DNA of 36,833 nt from a virus. The stretch covers positions 1 to 36,833 of IMG/VR virus record IMGVR_UViG_3300034072_000461; one strand, given 5' to 3'. Shown in pieces: positions 24,274-31,540 of the stretch (position 1 is the first letter of the stretch; every line of letters begins with the position of its first letter). The position numbers and the translations under genes are program-made. Below the pieces are notes generated by a model. It had not been told where the DNA came from and ran no database searches. It worked only from the letters and a program-made list of their open reading frames with translations.

Positions 24274-24422
24274 GGGCGGTCCTTTCGGAAGTCCTTGAGC
24301 CCCTTCGAGTTTTTCAGGCGCTCGTATTGGCTGTGGCTGGGCGCCATGCACACCACGGCCCCGTCGTCTCGGACGACGCGCAGGTGCCGGGGGTGCAGGT
24401 AGTTGATGTGCGTCGCCCTCAC
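24249..24422 (-). CDS. Small basic protein, unknown
   Basis: A 57-residue protein (MRATHINYLHPRHLRVVRDDG, ending SHASTV), His/Arg-rich, with a segment HSQYERLKNSKGLKDF near the C-terminus. The GTG start at 24422 overlaps the upstream TGA by four bases (GTGA), and its end overlaps the DUF7220-like gene by 25 bases. Longer in-frame starts would run deep into the upstream gene and are less likely. No family is recognised. Confidence 0.6.
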   Translation of the reverse strand: MRATHINYLHPRHLRVVRDDGAVVCMAPSHSQYERLKNSKGLKDFRKDRPCSHASTV

Positions 24423-24757
24423 CGGCGGAAGATGTAGAAGGCGAGCGCGGCCACGACGGCGAGCGACAGCACGAGGACGCCGACGGCGGCCCCGGCGTCC
24501 GCGCCGGTGTCCTGGCTGGTCCATTCGGCGCTGTCACCGCGACCGGCCGAGGCGCCGATGTAGGCGGCGGTGCCGACCAGGACCGGGTTCACCGGGTCGA
24601 AGTCCGGGGTCTTGGAGTAGGGTTTGGTGTAGGTCGGCTTCGCCGGGACCGTCACCTTCGGCGTGTAGGCGGGCTTCGACGGGATGTAGCTCGGGCGCGA
24701 GAAGCTCGACGGCCGCGAGAACGACGAAACGGACGGGCGGGCGGTGAAGGTAGGCAT
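24419..24757 (-). CDS. Ser/Pro-rich protein with C-terminal transmembrane anchor
   Basis: A 112-residue protein. The first 55 residues are Ser/Pro/Tyr/Lys-rich with SRPS and KPAY/KPTY repeats, then a Gly/Ala stretch follows. The C-terminus AGAAVGVLVLSLAVVAALAFYIFRR is one clear membrane helix ending in two Arg. Its ATG shares one base with the Rz1-like stop (TGATG). It is encoded within the spanin cluster, so it may be a lysis-related membrane protein, but the family is unknown and the orientation in the membrane is uncertain. Confidence 0.7.
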   Translation of the reverse strand: MPTFTARPSVSSFSRPSSFSRPSYIPSKPAYTPKVTVPAKPTYTKPYSKTPDFDPVNPVLVGTAAYIGASAGRGDSAEWTSQDTGADAGAAVGVLVLSLAVVAALAFYIFRR

Positions 24758-25053
24758 CAGGGGGTCTCCTTTGGTGCGGGACAGGGGTTGGTGTTGGCGG
24801 CGCGCAGGCGCTCGTTCTCGGCAAGCAGTAGCTTGACCCGAGCAGCGGCGACCTGGGCGAGCTCGAAGATGTCGGCGTCGGCCGACGCGACGGGCAGTTC
24901 GGTCCGCTCCACCTGCTCGACTTCGCAGGGGACCGGGACCGGCACCAGGACCTCCTCGGGGAGGCGCTGGCCGGTGGTGGCGCAGGCGGCGAGGCCCAGG
25001 GGCGAGAGGAAAATGAGCCCCCGGAGCAGCCAGTAGCGGAGCAGGCGGGTCAC
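24757..25053 (-). CDS. Rz1-like outer-membrane spanin lipoprotein
   Basis: A 98-residue protein with an N-terminal signal (RLLRYWLLRGLIFLSPLGLAAC) that ends in a lipobox L-A-A-C, making Cys24 the lipidation site. The mature part is Pro/Val-rich (VLVPVPVPCEVEQVER) followed by a helical segment. This is the layout of outer-membrane spanins, which join the inner-membrane spanin to disrupt the outer membrane in the last step of lysis. GTG 25053 overlaps the Rz-like TGA by four bases. Here the lipoprotein gene follows the Rz-like gene rather than being embedded inside it as in lambda. Confidence 0.8.
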   Translation of the reverse strand: MTRLLRYWLLRGLIFLSPLGLAACATTGQRLPEEVLVPVPVPCEVEQVERTELPVASADADIFELAQVAAARVKLLLAENERLRAANTNPCPAPKETP

Positions 25054-25421
25054 TGTGTCACCTCCTTGAGGATGTCGGCAGCGGCGTCGCAGCGCGCGGC
25101 CGGATCGGCGGGCGGCTGCATCGCCATGATCCGCTCGGCGCCCACCTCCAGGCGGATCGCGCGCCGGTTGGCTGCGTCGAGACCGGCCAGGTAGACCTCG
25201 CGGTTCGCCTCGGCGGCCGCCTTCCACGCCGCGACCGCGCCGTTCTGGCGTTCGATCGAGGCAGACAGGGAGGCGACCTTGATGTTCGCCGCGTCGCGCT
25301 CGGCGGTGCGCTCGTCGAGGCGGGCGTTGAGGATCGCCAGCGGGATCAGCGACAGGCCAGCGGCGAGCAGCGCGCCGAGCAGGAGCCCGAGCCAGTTGGT
25401 CGTGAGGAAGCGGTGGATCAC
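25050..25421 (-). CDS. Rz-like inner-membrane spanin
   Basis: A 123-residue protein with one N-terminal transmembrane helix (LGLLLGALLAAGLSLIPLAIL), a long periplasmic charged coiled coil (LDERTAERDAANIKVASLSASIERQ), and a C-terminal RCDAAADILKEV segment, a pattern I associate with phage Rz-type spanins. It should span the periplasm and pair with the adjacent lipoprotein. The start is GTG 25421, overlapping the upstream TGA by four bases. T7 keeps its Rz (gp18.5) next to the terminase, whereas here it lies between polymerase and exonuclease. Confidence 0.8.
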   Translation of the reverse strand: MIHRFLTTNWLGLLLGALLAAGLSLIPLAILNARLDERTAERDAANIKVASLSASIERQNGAVAAWKAAAEANREVYLAGLDAANRRAIRLEVGAERIMAMQPPADPAARCDAAADILKEVTQ

Positions 25422-25669
25422 GGCGTCACCCCCAGAGCCAGGAGCTCGGCCTCGATCGCAACGCGGCGGGCTTCGAGGATGTCGAGCGTTACCTCGCGGT
25501 CCAGGCTGACGCGGACCCGATCCGGGTGGATCGTGGGGACAGCGAAGTCCTCGCCGATGAGGTGGAAGTCCAGCATCTTGGGCTTCTCGCGGATCGCCTT
25601 GAGAGCCCGCTCGACTTGCTCGGCTTGGCGCATCAGCGCGGCAGCCTTCTGCACAGTGGCGCGGTTCAT
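25418..25669 (-). CDS. Unknown small protein in the lysis cluster
   Basis: An 83-residue helical protein starting MNRATVQKAAALMRQAEQVERALKAIREKP, then a short beta-like segment MLDFHLIGEDFAVPTIHPDRVRVSL and a final helix. The ATG at 25669 overlaps the previous stop by four bases (ATGA), and its own TGA overlaps the Rz-like GTG. No family is recognised. The helix-strand-helix pattern could be a small nucleic-acid or protein-binding module, but this is a guess. Confidence 0.65.
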   Translation of the reverse strand: MNRATVQKAAALMRQAEQVERALKAIREKPKMLDFHLIGEDFAVPTIHPDRVRVSLDREVTLDILEARRVAIEAELLALGVTP

Positions 25670-25938
25670 TCGTCCACCCCCACGTCGTAGCTCGTCAGGA
25701 ACGTCTCGTAGCGTTCGCAGAGGAACGCCAGGAGCGCCTGGGTCTCGTCGGCCGTGAGCGGAAGCGTGTAGGTTTTCTTCTCGGTGTCGATCTTGATCTG
25801 CCCCTCCTTGATCTGCTGGAGCAGGGGACGGATCGACGCCAAGCGTTCGGCGCTCCGCCCGATCTGACGGGCCTCGCGCAGGGTCAGCGACGGACCCAGG
25901 GATTCCGGGTCGCGCCGCAGGAGCACATCCTTTGGCAT
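25666..25938 (-). CDS. Unknown small protein in the lysis cluster
   Basis: A 90-residue protein. Helical segments at residues 17-50 (LTLREARQIGRSAERLASIRPLLQQIK) are followed by a beta hairpin (IKIDTEKKTYTLPLTADETQALLAFL) and an acidic C-terminus. Its ATG has GAGG eight bases upstream, and its stop overlaps the next ATG by four bases. It has no membrane segment. It may form a complex with its coupled neighbour at 25418-25669, which is inferred only from the tight coupling. Confidence 0.65.
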   Translation of the reverse strand: MPKDVLLRRDPESLGPSLTLREARQIGRSAERLASIRPLLQQIKEGQIKIDTEKKTYTLPLTADETQALLAFLCERYETFLTSYDVGVDE

Positions 25939-25946
25939 GAATTACC

Positions 25947-26207
25947 TCACTCGGGTTCGCACTTGGCCTTGAGGCCGAGCGCCGCACCGATCGCAGCCAA
26001 GAGGGCGGCGGCGCCGGTGCCGTAGTTGGTGGGATCGAAGGGCGCGTTCTGGACCACGATGGCCCACCCGGCGTTCAGGATGAACTGGACCCCGATGAGG
26101 AGGCCCAGGATGCGGACGACATCAGGGGTGGTGTTGTCCTTGCCGGTGGTCAGGTGGCGGAGCCAGGTGGCTTGCTTCCCAATCCAGGTAGAAATCAGAG
26201 ATCGCAC
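25947..26207 (-). CDS. Holin-like membrane protein
   Basis: An 86-residue protein with two hydrophobic helices (VVRILGLLIGVQFILNAGWAIVV and GAAALLAAIGAALGL) joined by a short polar loop, and a charged C-terminus KAKCEPE. This is the layout of a class II holin, which makes lesions in the inner membrane so that endolysin can act. The GTG start at 26207 has an excellent site (GGAGGA, five bases spacing), although it lies inside the 3' end of the HNH gene in another frame. Being next to the spanin genes strengthens the lysis assignment. Confidence 0.75.
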   Translation of the reverse strand: MRSLISTWIGKQATWLRHLTTGKDNTTPDVVRILGLLIGVQFILNAGWAIVVQNAPFDPTNYGTGAAALLAAIGAALGLKAKCEPE

Positions 26208-26472
26208 GGAGCTCCTCCAGGGTTGCGTCAGACTTGATGCGGTTGGCGCGGCCGCTCACGATCAGCACGTTGCCGGGGACGTAGCCCCGTTCCCGGACCA
26301 CGCAGTCGAGCGAGGGTCCGTCGTCGCGGGGACCCCGCCCCTCCCCCACATGGAGGCGGAGCGGGATGCCCAGGACAGGACAGTGTGTCGGGAGGATCGA
26401 CCGCAGGTGTTCGATCGTGAGAGCGAACGGGACGCCGAAGCGTCGAGCACGGTATCGAGCGTTGCGGAGCAT
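26122..26472 (-). CDS. HNH-like phage endonuclease
   Basis: A 116-residue protein of a small family often found as free-standing phage nucleases. The pattern HCPVLGIPL, then PSLDCVVRERGYVPGNVLIVSGRAN, then IKSDATLEEL is recognisable. The usual form has SLDRIxxxxGYxxGNV, and here the Arg-Ile of that motif is Cys-Val, so the active site may be altered. The ATG at 26472 lacks a good ribosome-binding site. It directly follows the DNA polymerase gene and overlaps the holin start by 86 bases. It may be a selfish homing-type element or a recombination nuclease. Confidence 0.7.
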   Translation of the reverse strand: MLRNARYRARRFGVPFALTIEHLRSILPTHCPVLGIPLRLHVGEGRGPRDDGPSLDCVVRERGYVPGNVLIVSGRANRIKSDATLEELRAISDFYLDWEASHLAPPPDHRQGQHHP

Positions 26473-26488
26473 CCCCGCTAGGACGACA

Positions 26489-28492
26489 TCAGTGGGTGTC
26501 CGCCCACGTTCTGCCGATCGCAAACGAGCCCGCGAGCGGGCAACGGAGATCGAACGCTTCGCCCGCGCGACGGATCGCATCCGCCGCGAGGTTGCCGATT
26601 TCCTCGGCAAGTTCCTCTGGCACCTCCATCTGGAACTCGTCGTGGACGTTGGCGACGAAGCCGATCACCTGGTCGCCCCGGCGCAGCTCGCCGGTGAACA
26701 GGTTGGGCTCGAACCCCAGGTCCACGAGGTTGTTGAACAGGATGACGAGGGCCTTCTTCATCACGATCGCGCCGCCGCCCTGGAGCAGGGTGTTGAGCGC
26801 GGAGTGCTGGGCTCGAACCTTGAGCCGCCCCCCGTCGAGGGTCTTGAGGTAGCCGCGCTTCGACAGCTTCTTCACGCGGTCCTGGAGCGCGCCGAGTGCG
26901 GGCAGGCCCTCCTCGATGCGCGTCCGGGCTCGCAGACCCAGACGTGTAAGGGCGCGCTCGCGCGCAGCCCCGGCCTCGTGCTTGGCGTTGAACGCTTCAC
27001 GGGCCTCTGGTTTCATGTCCTCGTAAATAATCGAGCCGAGCTTCAAGTTACCCGCCCCGTAAAGGTAGGCATAGATGAAGGTCTTGGCGCTCTCTCGACT
27101 GTTGAGGCCCACGATCTTTTGGTTGACGGTGTGGACATCGGTGCCTTTCGACTTGTCGCCGTTGACCACCGCGTCGGCGTATGCCCCGCCGTCATACTTC
27201 GCCATGTAGTGACCGAGCATCCGCAGCTCCAGGCCCTCGGCGTCACAGCCGCAGAGGAGCCGGGTCTTGAGCGGAACGTAGAACAGCTCGCGGCACTCCT
27301 TTCCGAACGGCACCACCCCCTTCGCGTTCTTGATCGAGGGGACCTGGGCCACGTTCGGGTCGGAGTGGGTCATGCGCCGAGTGATGGCGCCGAGCGTGTT
27401 CACGCGGCCGTGGATGCGGCCATTGTCGCGCACCTTGCCCAGCCACGCCGCCTTGCCGGTGGCGAGCTGACCGAGGCGCTTCTCGACGGTCAGGTAGTCG
27501 ATGAGGACCTGGGCGGCCGGGATGTGGTCCAGCGCGCCGAGCGTCGTTTCGTCGACCTTCGGCTGCCCGGTCTCGGTGAACTCCACCGGCGTCCAGCCAT
27601 AGAGCTGGATCAGGCGGTTGGCGATCTGCGGGCGGCTGGCGGGGTTGAACGAGACCAGCTTGAGCTTCTCGTAGGTCTCACCCTTCTGGACCTCGATGTG
27701 ATACTCGTTGCCGTCCTCGTCCCACCGGCGAACCTTGGTGCGGCGCTGGGCGACCTTGACGACCGGCTGGCCCTTGTATCGCTCGGGCTCGACCCACGGC
27801 TTGAAGGCGGACCGGAGCTCGTCCTCCAGCTCGGCCTTGCGGGCGAGCAGGGTGACGTGCAGCTTCTCGGCGGCCTCGCGGTTGAAGCCGAAGCCGAACC
27901 GCTCCTGCATGGTGATCGCCACCTGCACGTCGTGCTCCAGGCGGGCGGCCTCCTCGCAAAAGCCCTTCTCCACGATCTTGTTCCAGAGCGCGCGAGTGAC
28001 CACCGGGTCCTGCTCGGCGTAGTCCTCCATGATCGGGGTGAAGTGCTCCCAGGGTCCGTCGAAGGTCCCCTTGAGGACCCCGAGCCGGATGCCCCAGGCT
28101 TCGAGCTTGTGGCTGCCGATGAGCTGGCCGAAGTCGTCCGGGCGCTTGCCCTTCGACATGGCGCGCTGGTCGATCTGCTTGAGGTCCGGCCAGATCAGGC
28201 GGGCGTAGACCATCGTGTCGTGCAGCCGCCCCCGCCAGGTGAAGTCGGGGTGGAGCTTGAGGATGGCGGGCAAGTCGTAGCCGATGATGTTGTGGCCGCA
28301 GATGTCGTCGGCCTCGGACAGGAGCCCGATGCCTTCGGCAAGGCAGCCGTCGCGCGGGGCCTTGCTGCCGTCGGCGAAGAAGCCCTCGTTGAAGCGGAGG
28401 GCGCGCTCCTTCTCGGTGTCGATCAGGTGCAGGGTGTGGATGCGCGTCAGCTCATCCAGAAGCCCATCGGCTTCCAGGTCGAAGATCAGCAT
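26489..28492 (-). CDS. T7-type (family A) DNA polymerase (gp5-like)
   Basis: Replicative polymerase of 667 residues (T7 gp5 is 704). The N-terminal 3'-5' exonuclease has IFDLEADG (Asp5 and Glu7), CGHNIIGYDLPAIL, and DYAEQDPVVT. Polymerase motif A is CDAEGLELRML with Asp417, motif B is KTFIYAYLYGAG, and motif C is VHDEFQM with Asp618. The region homologous to the T7 thioredoxin-binding loop (about residues 250-305) is roughly 22 residues shorter. The start is ATG 28492 with an AAGGAGAACCG site. It works with primase/helicase and SSB. Plain family-A homology here argues against any specialised base-modified genome replication. Confidence 0.95.
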   Translation of the reverse strand: MLIFDLEADGLLDELTRIHTLHLIDTEKERALRFNEGFFADGSKAPRDGCLAEGIGLLSEADDICGHNIIGYDLPAILKLHPDFTWRGRLHDTMVYARLIWPDLKQIDQRAMSKGKRPDDFGQLIGSHKLEAWGIRLGVLKGTFDGPWEHFTPIMEDYAEQDPVVTRALWNKIVEKGFCEEAARLEHDVQVAITMQERFGFGFNREAAEKLHVTLLARKAELEDELRSAFKPWVEPERYKGQPVVKVAQRRTKVRRWDEDGNEYHIEVQKGETYEKLKLVSFNPASRPQIANRLIQLYGWTPVEFTETGQPKVDETTLGALDHIPAAQVLIDYLTVEKRLGQLATGKAAWLGKVRDNGRIHGRVNTLGAITRRMTHSDPNVAQVPSIKNAKGVVPFGKECRELFYVPLKTRLLCGCDAEGLELRMLGHYMAKYDGGAYADAVVNGDKSKGTDVHTVNQKIVGLNSRESAKTFIYAYLYGAGNLKLGSIIYEDMKPEAREAFNAKHEAGAARERALTRLGLRARTRIEEGLPALGALQDRVKKLSKRGYLKTLDGGRLKVRAQHSALNTLLQGGGAIVMKKALVILFNNLVDLGFEPNLFTGELRRGDQVIGFVANVHDEFQMEVPEELAEEIGNLAADAIRRAGEAFDLRCPLAGSFAIGRTWADTH

Positions 28493-28600
28493 CGGTTCTC
28501 CTTGGCGATGTGTAGGGGCCGAGGCGCTGCCCGTGGTGGGCGCGGTTTATCCCCTGTTCCCCGCCGCAAGGGACGGAGGCGGGCTCGGGAGGAAACTTGA

Positions 28601-28620
28601 GGGGGACCCGGAGGTCCCCC
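28601..28620 (-). terminator. Hairpin upstream of the DNA polymerase gene, possible weak terminator
   Basis: Minus-strand arms GGGGGACC and GGTCCCCC with a four-base loop give a very stable eight-pair stem. The tail TCAAGTTTCC has only a short U stretch, so termination would be weak. It lies just after the 89-residue gene and before the DNA polymerase ribosome-binding site. Confidence 0.55.
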
Positions 28621-28625
28621 GTGGG

Positions 28626-28895
28626 TCAGCCGAGGATGGCGTTGACCCGTTCGCGGACGGCGAGCGCCCGGTCTCGCGCGGCATAGGCCGAGCTGGCGCG
28701 GTCGAGCGCGGCTTCGGCCTCGGCGACGGCTGCTTCACCGGCGGCGGCGTGGCGATCCGCGTAGGCTTCGAGGCGCTCCGAGACGAGACCCAGGGTCTCG
28801 ATGATGCGATCGAGGTTGCCCACGAGGAAGCGGGCGAGCGTCTGCGAGACGAGCGCCCAGAGGAACGACAGGACAGAGGTAGCAATCGACTTCAT
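28626..28895 (-). CDS. Small membrane-associated coiled-coil protein
   Basis: An 89-residue protein with an N-terminal amphipathic or membrane helix (ATSVLSFLWALVSQTLARFLVG) followed by a long charged helix of Ala/Glu/Arg heptads (YADRHAAAGEAAVAEAEAALDRASSAYAARDRALA). The ATG at 28895 has AAGGAGA eight bases upstream and lies directly behind promoter P5, so it is the first gene of that transcript. Such layouts occur in membrane-anchoring phage proteins, but I recognise no family. Confidence 0.7.
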   Translation of the reverse strand: MKSIATSVLSFLWALVSQTLARFLVGNLDRIIETLGLVSERLEAYADRHAAAGEAAVAEAEAALDRASSAYAARDRALAVRERVNAILG

Positions 28896-28913
28896 GCGGG
28901 TGTTCTCCTTAGA

Positions 28914-28932
28914 CCGAGGGTGCGGCCTATTC
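28914..28932 (-). promoter_or_regulatory. Phage RNA polymerase promoter P5
   Basis: GAATAGGCCGCACCCTCGG on the minus strand fits the promoter family with one changed base in the upstream part. The +1 region is followed within a few bases by the AAGGAG ribosome-binding site of the 89-residue gene, with no intervening hairpin. Confidence 0.8.
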
Positions 28933-28942
28933 GGTGGGTGGA

Positions 28943-29461
28943 TCAGAAGGGGCGGTCGCGGGACGCGCGGGAGGGCGGCAGGCCGAGGTCGCGCTCCAGC
29001 TCCTCCTGGAGCATGGCGAGCGCGCGCCAAGCGAGGCGGGCGGTGTGCCGGACGCCCCGGCCGTCGAGCTTCCCGGCGTCGACCAGGTGACGCACGATCT
29101 TGTTCTCGTGGTCGGTGCTCTTGTTGCGCGCCCAGTGCATCGGCTGGCCGGGGTTGTGCTGGTCGTTCCCGATCTTCGACACCTTCGCCACCTCGGCGAG
29201 GGCGTTGGGGAAGTAGGCGAGCAGCCCGTCGAACATCGGGTAGTCGCCGCGCACGGCATCCTCGTCGGGCAGCGCCAGGTCCGCCGGGTGCGGCTGGGTC
29301 AGCACCGGCACGGGGTCCGGCTGGCGGGGCGCCCAGTTGCTCGGGCGGGCGATCCCGTCGGTCTCGCAGGTGGAGCAGGGCTTGGCGTCAGCCGGGACAT
29401 CCCGGAACGCGCAGGCCCCACAGGTCCGGGCATACCAGCCCGGTCGATCAGAGGTCGTCAT
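28943..29461 (-). CDS. DUF5664-like (dATP/dGTP diphosphohydrolase N-terminal) protein with a zinc motif
   Basis: A 172-residue protein. The N-terminus has two CxxC pairs (Cys14/Cys17 and Cys29/Cys32), a probable zinc ribbon. The C-terminal part, YFPNALAEVAKVSKIGNDQHNPGQPMHW then HENKIVRHLVDAG and ARLAWRALAMLQEELER, resembles the DUF5664 family found in phages, labelled dATP/dGTP diphosphohydrolase N-terminal. That could act on deoxynucleotide pools, but I see only the small N-terminal-type domain. Its ATG overlaps the primase/helicase end by 14 bases, placing it in the replication operon. Catalytic activity is not established from sequence. Confidence 0.7.
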   Translation of the reverse strand: MTTSDRPGWYARTCGACAFRDVPADAKPCSTCETDGIARPSNWAPRQPDPVPVLTQPHPADLALPDEDAVRGDYPMFDGLLAYFPNALAEVAKVSKIGNDQHNPGQPMHWARNKSTDHENKIVRHLVDAGKLDGRGVRHTARLAWRALAMLQEELERDLGLPPSRASRDRPF

Positions 29462-31121
29462 CGGTTTCGTCTCCGAATGGTGCGTCGTCGTCGGTGGGGA
29501 GCGGGACCTCGCGCATCAGGCCGGTCTCGCGGTCGTATTGGACGGCAATGAAGGGACCCACGGCGTCGCCGGTCAGGCGATCCTTGAGGCCCCGGAAGGT
29601 GGTCGGACAGGCAGGGTCCTGCTTGTTCCGCTCCAGGCCGATCATGAAGTGCGCCCAGTAGGCGACCGATCGGGAGCCGCGAAAATGCTTCTCGGCAATC
29701 CGTCCGCCGTCCTCGTGGCTCTTGCCCTCCGGCGTGGAGAGGTGGCTCACGAGGTGGATGGTGATGTCGAGCTCCTCGGCCAGACCGGCGAGCTCGCACA
29801 TCATGGCGTCGAGCGCGCGCCGCTCGTCCTCGACCGTGGCGACCAGTGCGGTCATCGGGTCGATGAAGAAATCGCGGACGCCCTCGGCGTGGACGAGGTA
29901 GCGGATGTTGGACTTCACCTCCTCGAAGTCCCGCGAGCGCAGGGCCAGCGGAAAGTAGAGGCCCTTGAAGCTCTCCATCGCCTCGCGGTGCGCCGCCCGG
30001 TCATACTCGGTGCCGGGGACGTGGACCCGCTTGCGGATCGCCATGCCGCCCAGGGTCTTGAGGGTGTGCTTCGGCTGCTCCTCGAAGAACAGCGAGGCCA
30101 CCTTGCGGGGCTCGGAGGTGAGCCCGAGGACGGCGTGATCCTCGCCCAGGTCCGGCCGCATGGCGTGGACCATGAGCTGCTTCATGAGCGTGGTCTTGCC
30201 GCTGCCGGTGCCTGCGCCCCAGACGTAGAGAGCACCTCGGCGGATGCCGTAGGTGTTCCGCGTCATCGTGACCCAGGGCCAGGGCAGGCCCCAGCTCGCC
30301 TCGGCGGCGGCCTCGTCGATGATGTCGTCGAGGTCCACGATGGCGTCCGGGCGATAGGCCCGAGCGCCCCAGATGGCGTCGACCAGCTCCTTCGAGCGGC
30401 GGGCCTTCACCATTTCGTTGGCGTCCTTGAGGGGCAGCTTGCCGACGAACGCCTTGCCGGGGGTCAGGAGCGGCAGGCAGTCATCGAGCGCCTTGCGGCC
30501 GTGCTCGTCCTCGTCGAACAGGAACACGACCTTCTCGAACTTCTCCAGGAACCCGAGGGCCTTGGAGATCGCCTTCTTCGCGCCCTGCGCGCCGTTCGGC
30601 AGGGACACGGCAGGCCAGTTGAGGCCCATCGCCTGCGTCACCGACATCGCGTCGATCTCGCCTTCGGTGATGACGATGAGCTTGCCGCCGTCCCGGCAGA
30701 GCTGCTGCCCGAACAGCGGGAGCGCCTGCTTGAGATCGCCGAGGACCGTGAAGTCCTTGCCGGGGAAGCGGAGCTTCTGCGCCACGATCCGCCCGGTCTC
30801 GTCGTAATAGGGGGCGATGTGGCACTTCTTGCCGTTGTAGCGGCCGACCTGATAGCCGAACTTCTCGCACGTCCGGTCATCGAGGCCACGGTTGGGGATC
30901 GGCTCGATCTCGCCGGAGATCAGCTCGTCAGACACCGGGGTCCTCCTTGGCTTTCGGGTGGGGGTGTCCTCCTGCTCGTGGCCGTCCACCCAGCCATGCG
31001 GCTCGGGACACCCCGCACTGAAACAGTGGAAGTGGCCGTCGTCGTAGACGGCGCGGGCGTCGCTGCTTCCGCAGGCTGGGCAGTTGGTCTTGAACAGGAG
31101 CTCGCTTGAGCCCTCGCTCAC
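29448..31121 (-). CDS. DNA primase/helicase (T7 gp4-like)
   Basis: Bifunctional replication protein of 557 residues (T7 gp4A is 566). The N-terminal zinc-binding domain has Cys14, Cys17, Cys33 and Cys38. The TOPRIM primase shows ITEGEIDAMS (Glu153) and FLFDEDEHG (Asp203 and Asp205). The RecA-like helicase has Walker A GAGTGSGKT at 302-310. It unwinds DNA ahead of the polymerase and lays down primers. GTG 31121 overlaps the TGA of the upstream 58-residue gene by four bases. No internal start for a short helicase-only form is evident at a clear ribosome-binding site. Confidence 0.95.
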   Translation of the reverse strand: MSEGSSELLFKTNCPACGSSDARAVYDDGHFHCFSAGCPEPHGWVDGHEQEDTPTRKPRRTPVSDELISGEIEPIPNRGLDDRTCEKFGYQVGRYNGKKCHIAPYYDETGRIVAQKLRFPGKDFTVLGDLKQALPLFGQQLCRDGGKLIVITEGEIDAMSVTQAMGLNWPAVSLPNGAQGAKKAISKALGFLEKFEKVVFLFDEDEHGRKALDDCLPLLTPGKAFVGKLPLKDANEMVKARRSKELVDAIWGARAYRPDAIVDLDDIIDEAAAEASWGLPWPWVTMTRNTYGIRRGALYVWGAGTGSGKTTLMKQLMVHAMRPDLGEDHAVLGLTSEPRKVASLFFEEQPKHTLKTLGGMAIRKRVHVPGTEYDRAAHREAMESFKGLYFPLALRSRDFEEVKSNIRYLVHAEGVRDFFIDPMTALVATVEDERRALDAMMCELAGLAEELDITIHLVSHLSTPEGKSHEDGGRIAEKHFRGSRSVAYWAHFMIGLERNKQDPACPTTFRGLKDRLTGDAVGPFIAVQYDRETGLMREVPLPTDDDAPFGDETDDDL

Positions 31122-31294
31122 TTGCGAGGAGCGCGGCGGCTCACGGTCCAGGTCGGCTCACGCTTGACCGGGACCCGGACGTTGGTGGTGTCGACGCCGA
31201 GCGACTGGGCCAGGGCCACGAGGCCGTCGGCCAGCGCGGTGGTGCGGCGGATCAGCGGGCGCTGGGCGCCCTTGTGGTGCTTGCCCTTGCCCAT
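31118..31294 (-). CDS. Small basic protein, unknown
   Basis: A 58-residue protein, highly basic, starting MGKGKHHKGAQRPLIRRTTALADG and ending with a cluster of Arg and Lys. ATG 31294 shares one base with the preceding TGA (TGATG). It is followed directly by the primase/helicase gene. The charge pattern would suit nucleic-acid binding, but I recognise no family. Confidence 0.65.
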   Translation of the reverse strand: MGKGKHHKGAQRPLIRRTTALADGLVALAQSLGVDTTNVRVPVKREPTWTVSRRAPRK

Positions 31295-31530
31295 CACGCC
31301 ACCTCGCGGAGCTGCCACTCGGCGTAGCGGTTGCCGGAGGTGTCCTCCTTCATCACGGTCACGATCTCGTGGCCGATCGGGATGAGCTCCGGCTTGCGGT
31401 GCTTGATGCGCCAGATGGCGCTGGCGACCTGGACGCGGCCGAGTTCGGCCATCGCCTTGGCTTCGGTGATCGCGCCCTGCGATTTCAGGATCGCCATCAC
31501 CTGCTGTTCACGGGTGGCATGACGGGTCAT
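31294..31530 (-). CDS. Helix-turn-helix domain protein
   Basis: A 78-residue protein resembling small phage HTH domains. REQQVMAILKSQGAITEAKAMAELGRVQVASAIWRIKHR forms a helix-turn-helix, and ELIPIGHEIVTVMKEDTSGNRYAEWQL gives the wing. It might regulate transcription, but this single domain lacks any oligomerisation or sensor part, and a replication accessory role is also possible. It starts at ATG 31530 with AAGGAG. It lies between the amidase and a small basic gene, ahead of primase. Confidence 0.75.
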   Translation of the reverse strand: MTRHATREQQVMAILKSQGAITEAKAMAELGRVQVASAIWRIKHRKPELIPIGHEIVTVMKEDTSGNRYAEWQLREVA

Positions 31531-31540
31531 GGGGTTCTCC

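Noticed and set aside
26366-28600. Long plus-strand open frame (744 codons) opposite DNA polymerase, and similar plus-strand frames across the window
   Set aside because: They mirror highly recognisable minus-strand genes, have no family motifs, and are produced by the high GC content.
28943-29461. Diaminopurine (Z-genome) system suggested by a dATP/dGTP diphosphohydrolase-like domain
   Set aside because: No PurZ or DatZ is present and the DNA polymerase is an ordinary T7-type enzyme.
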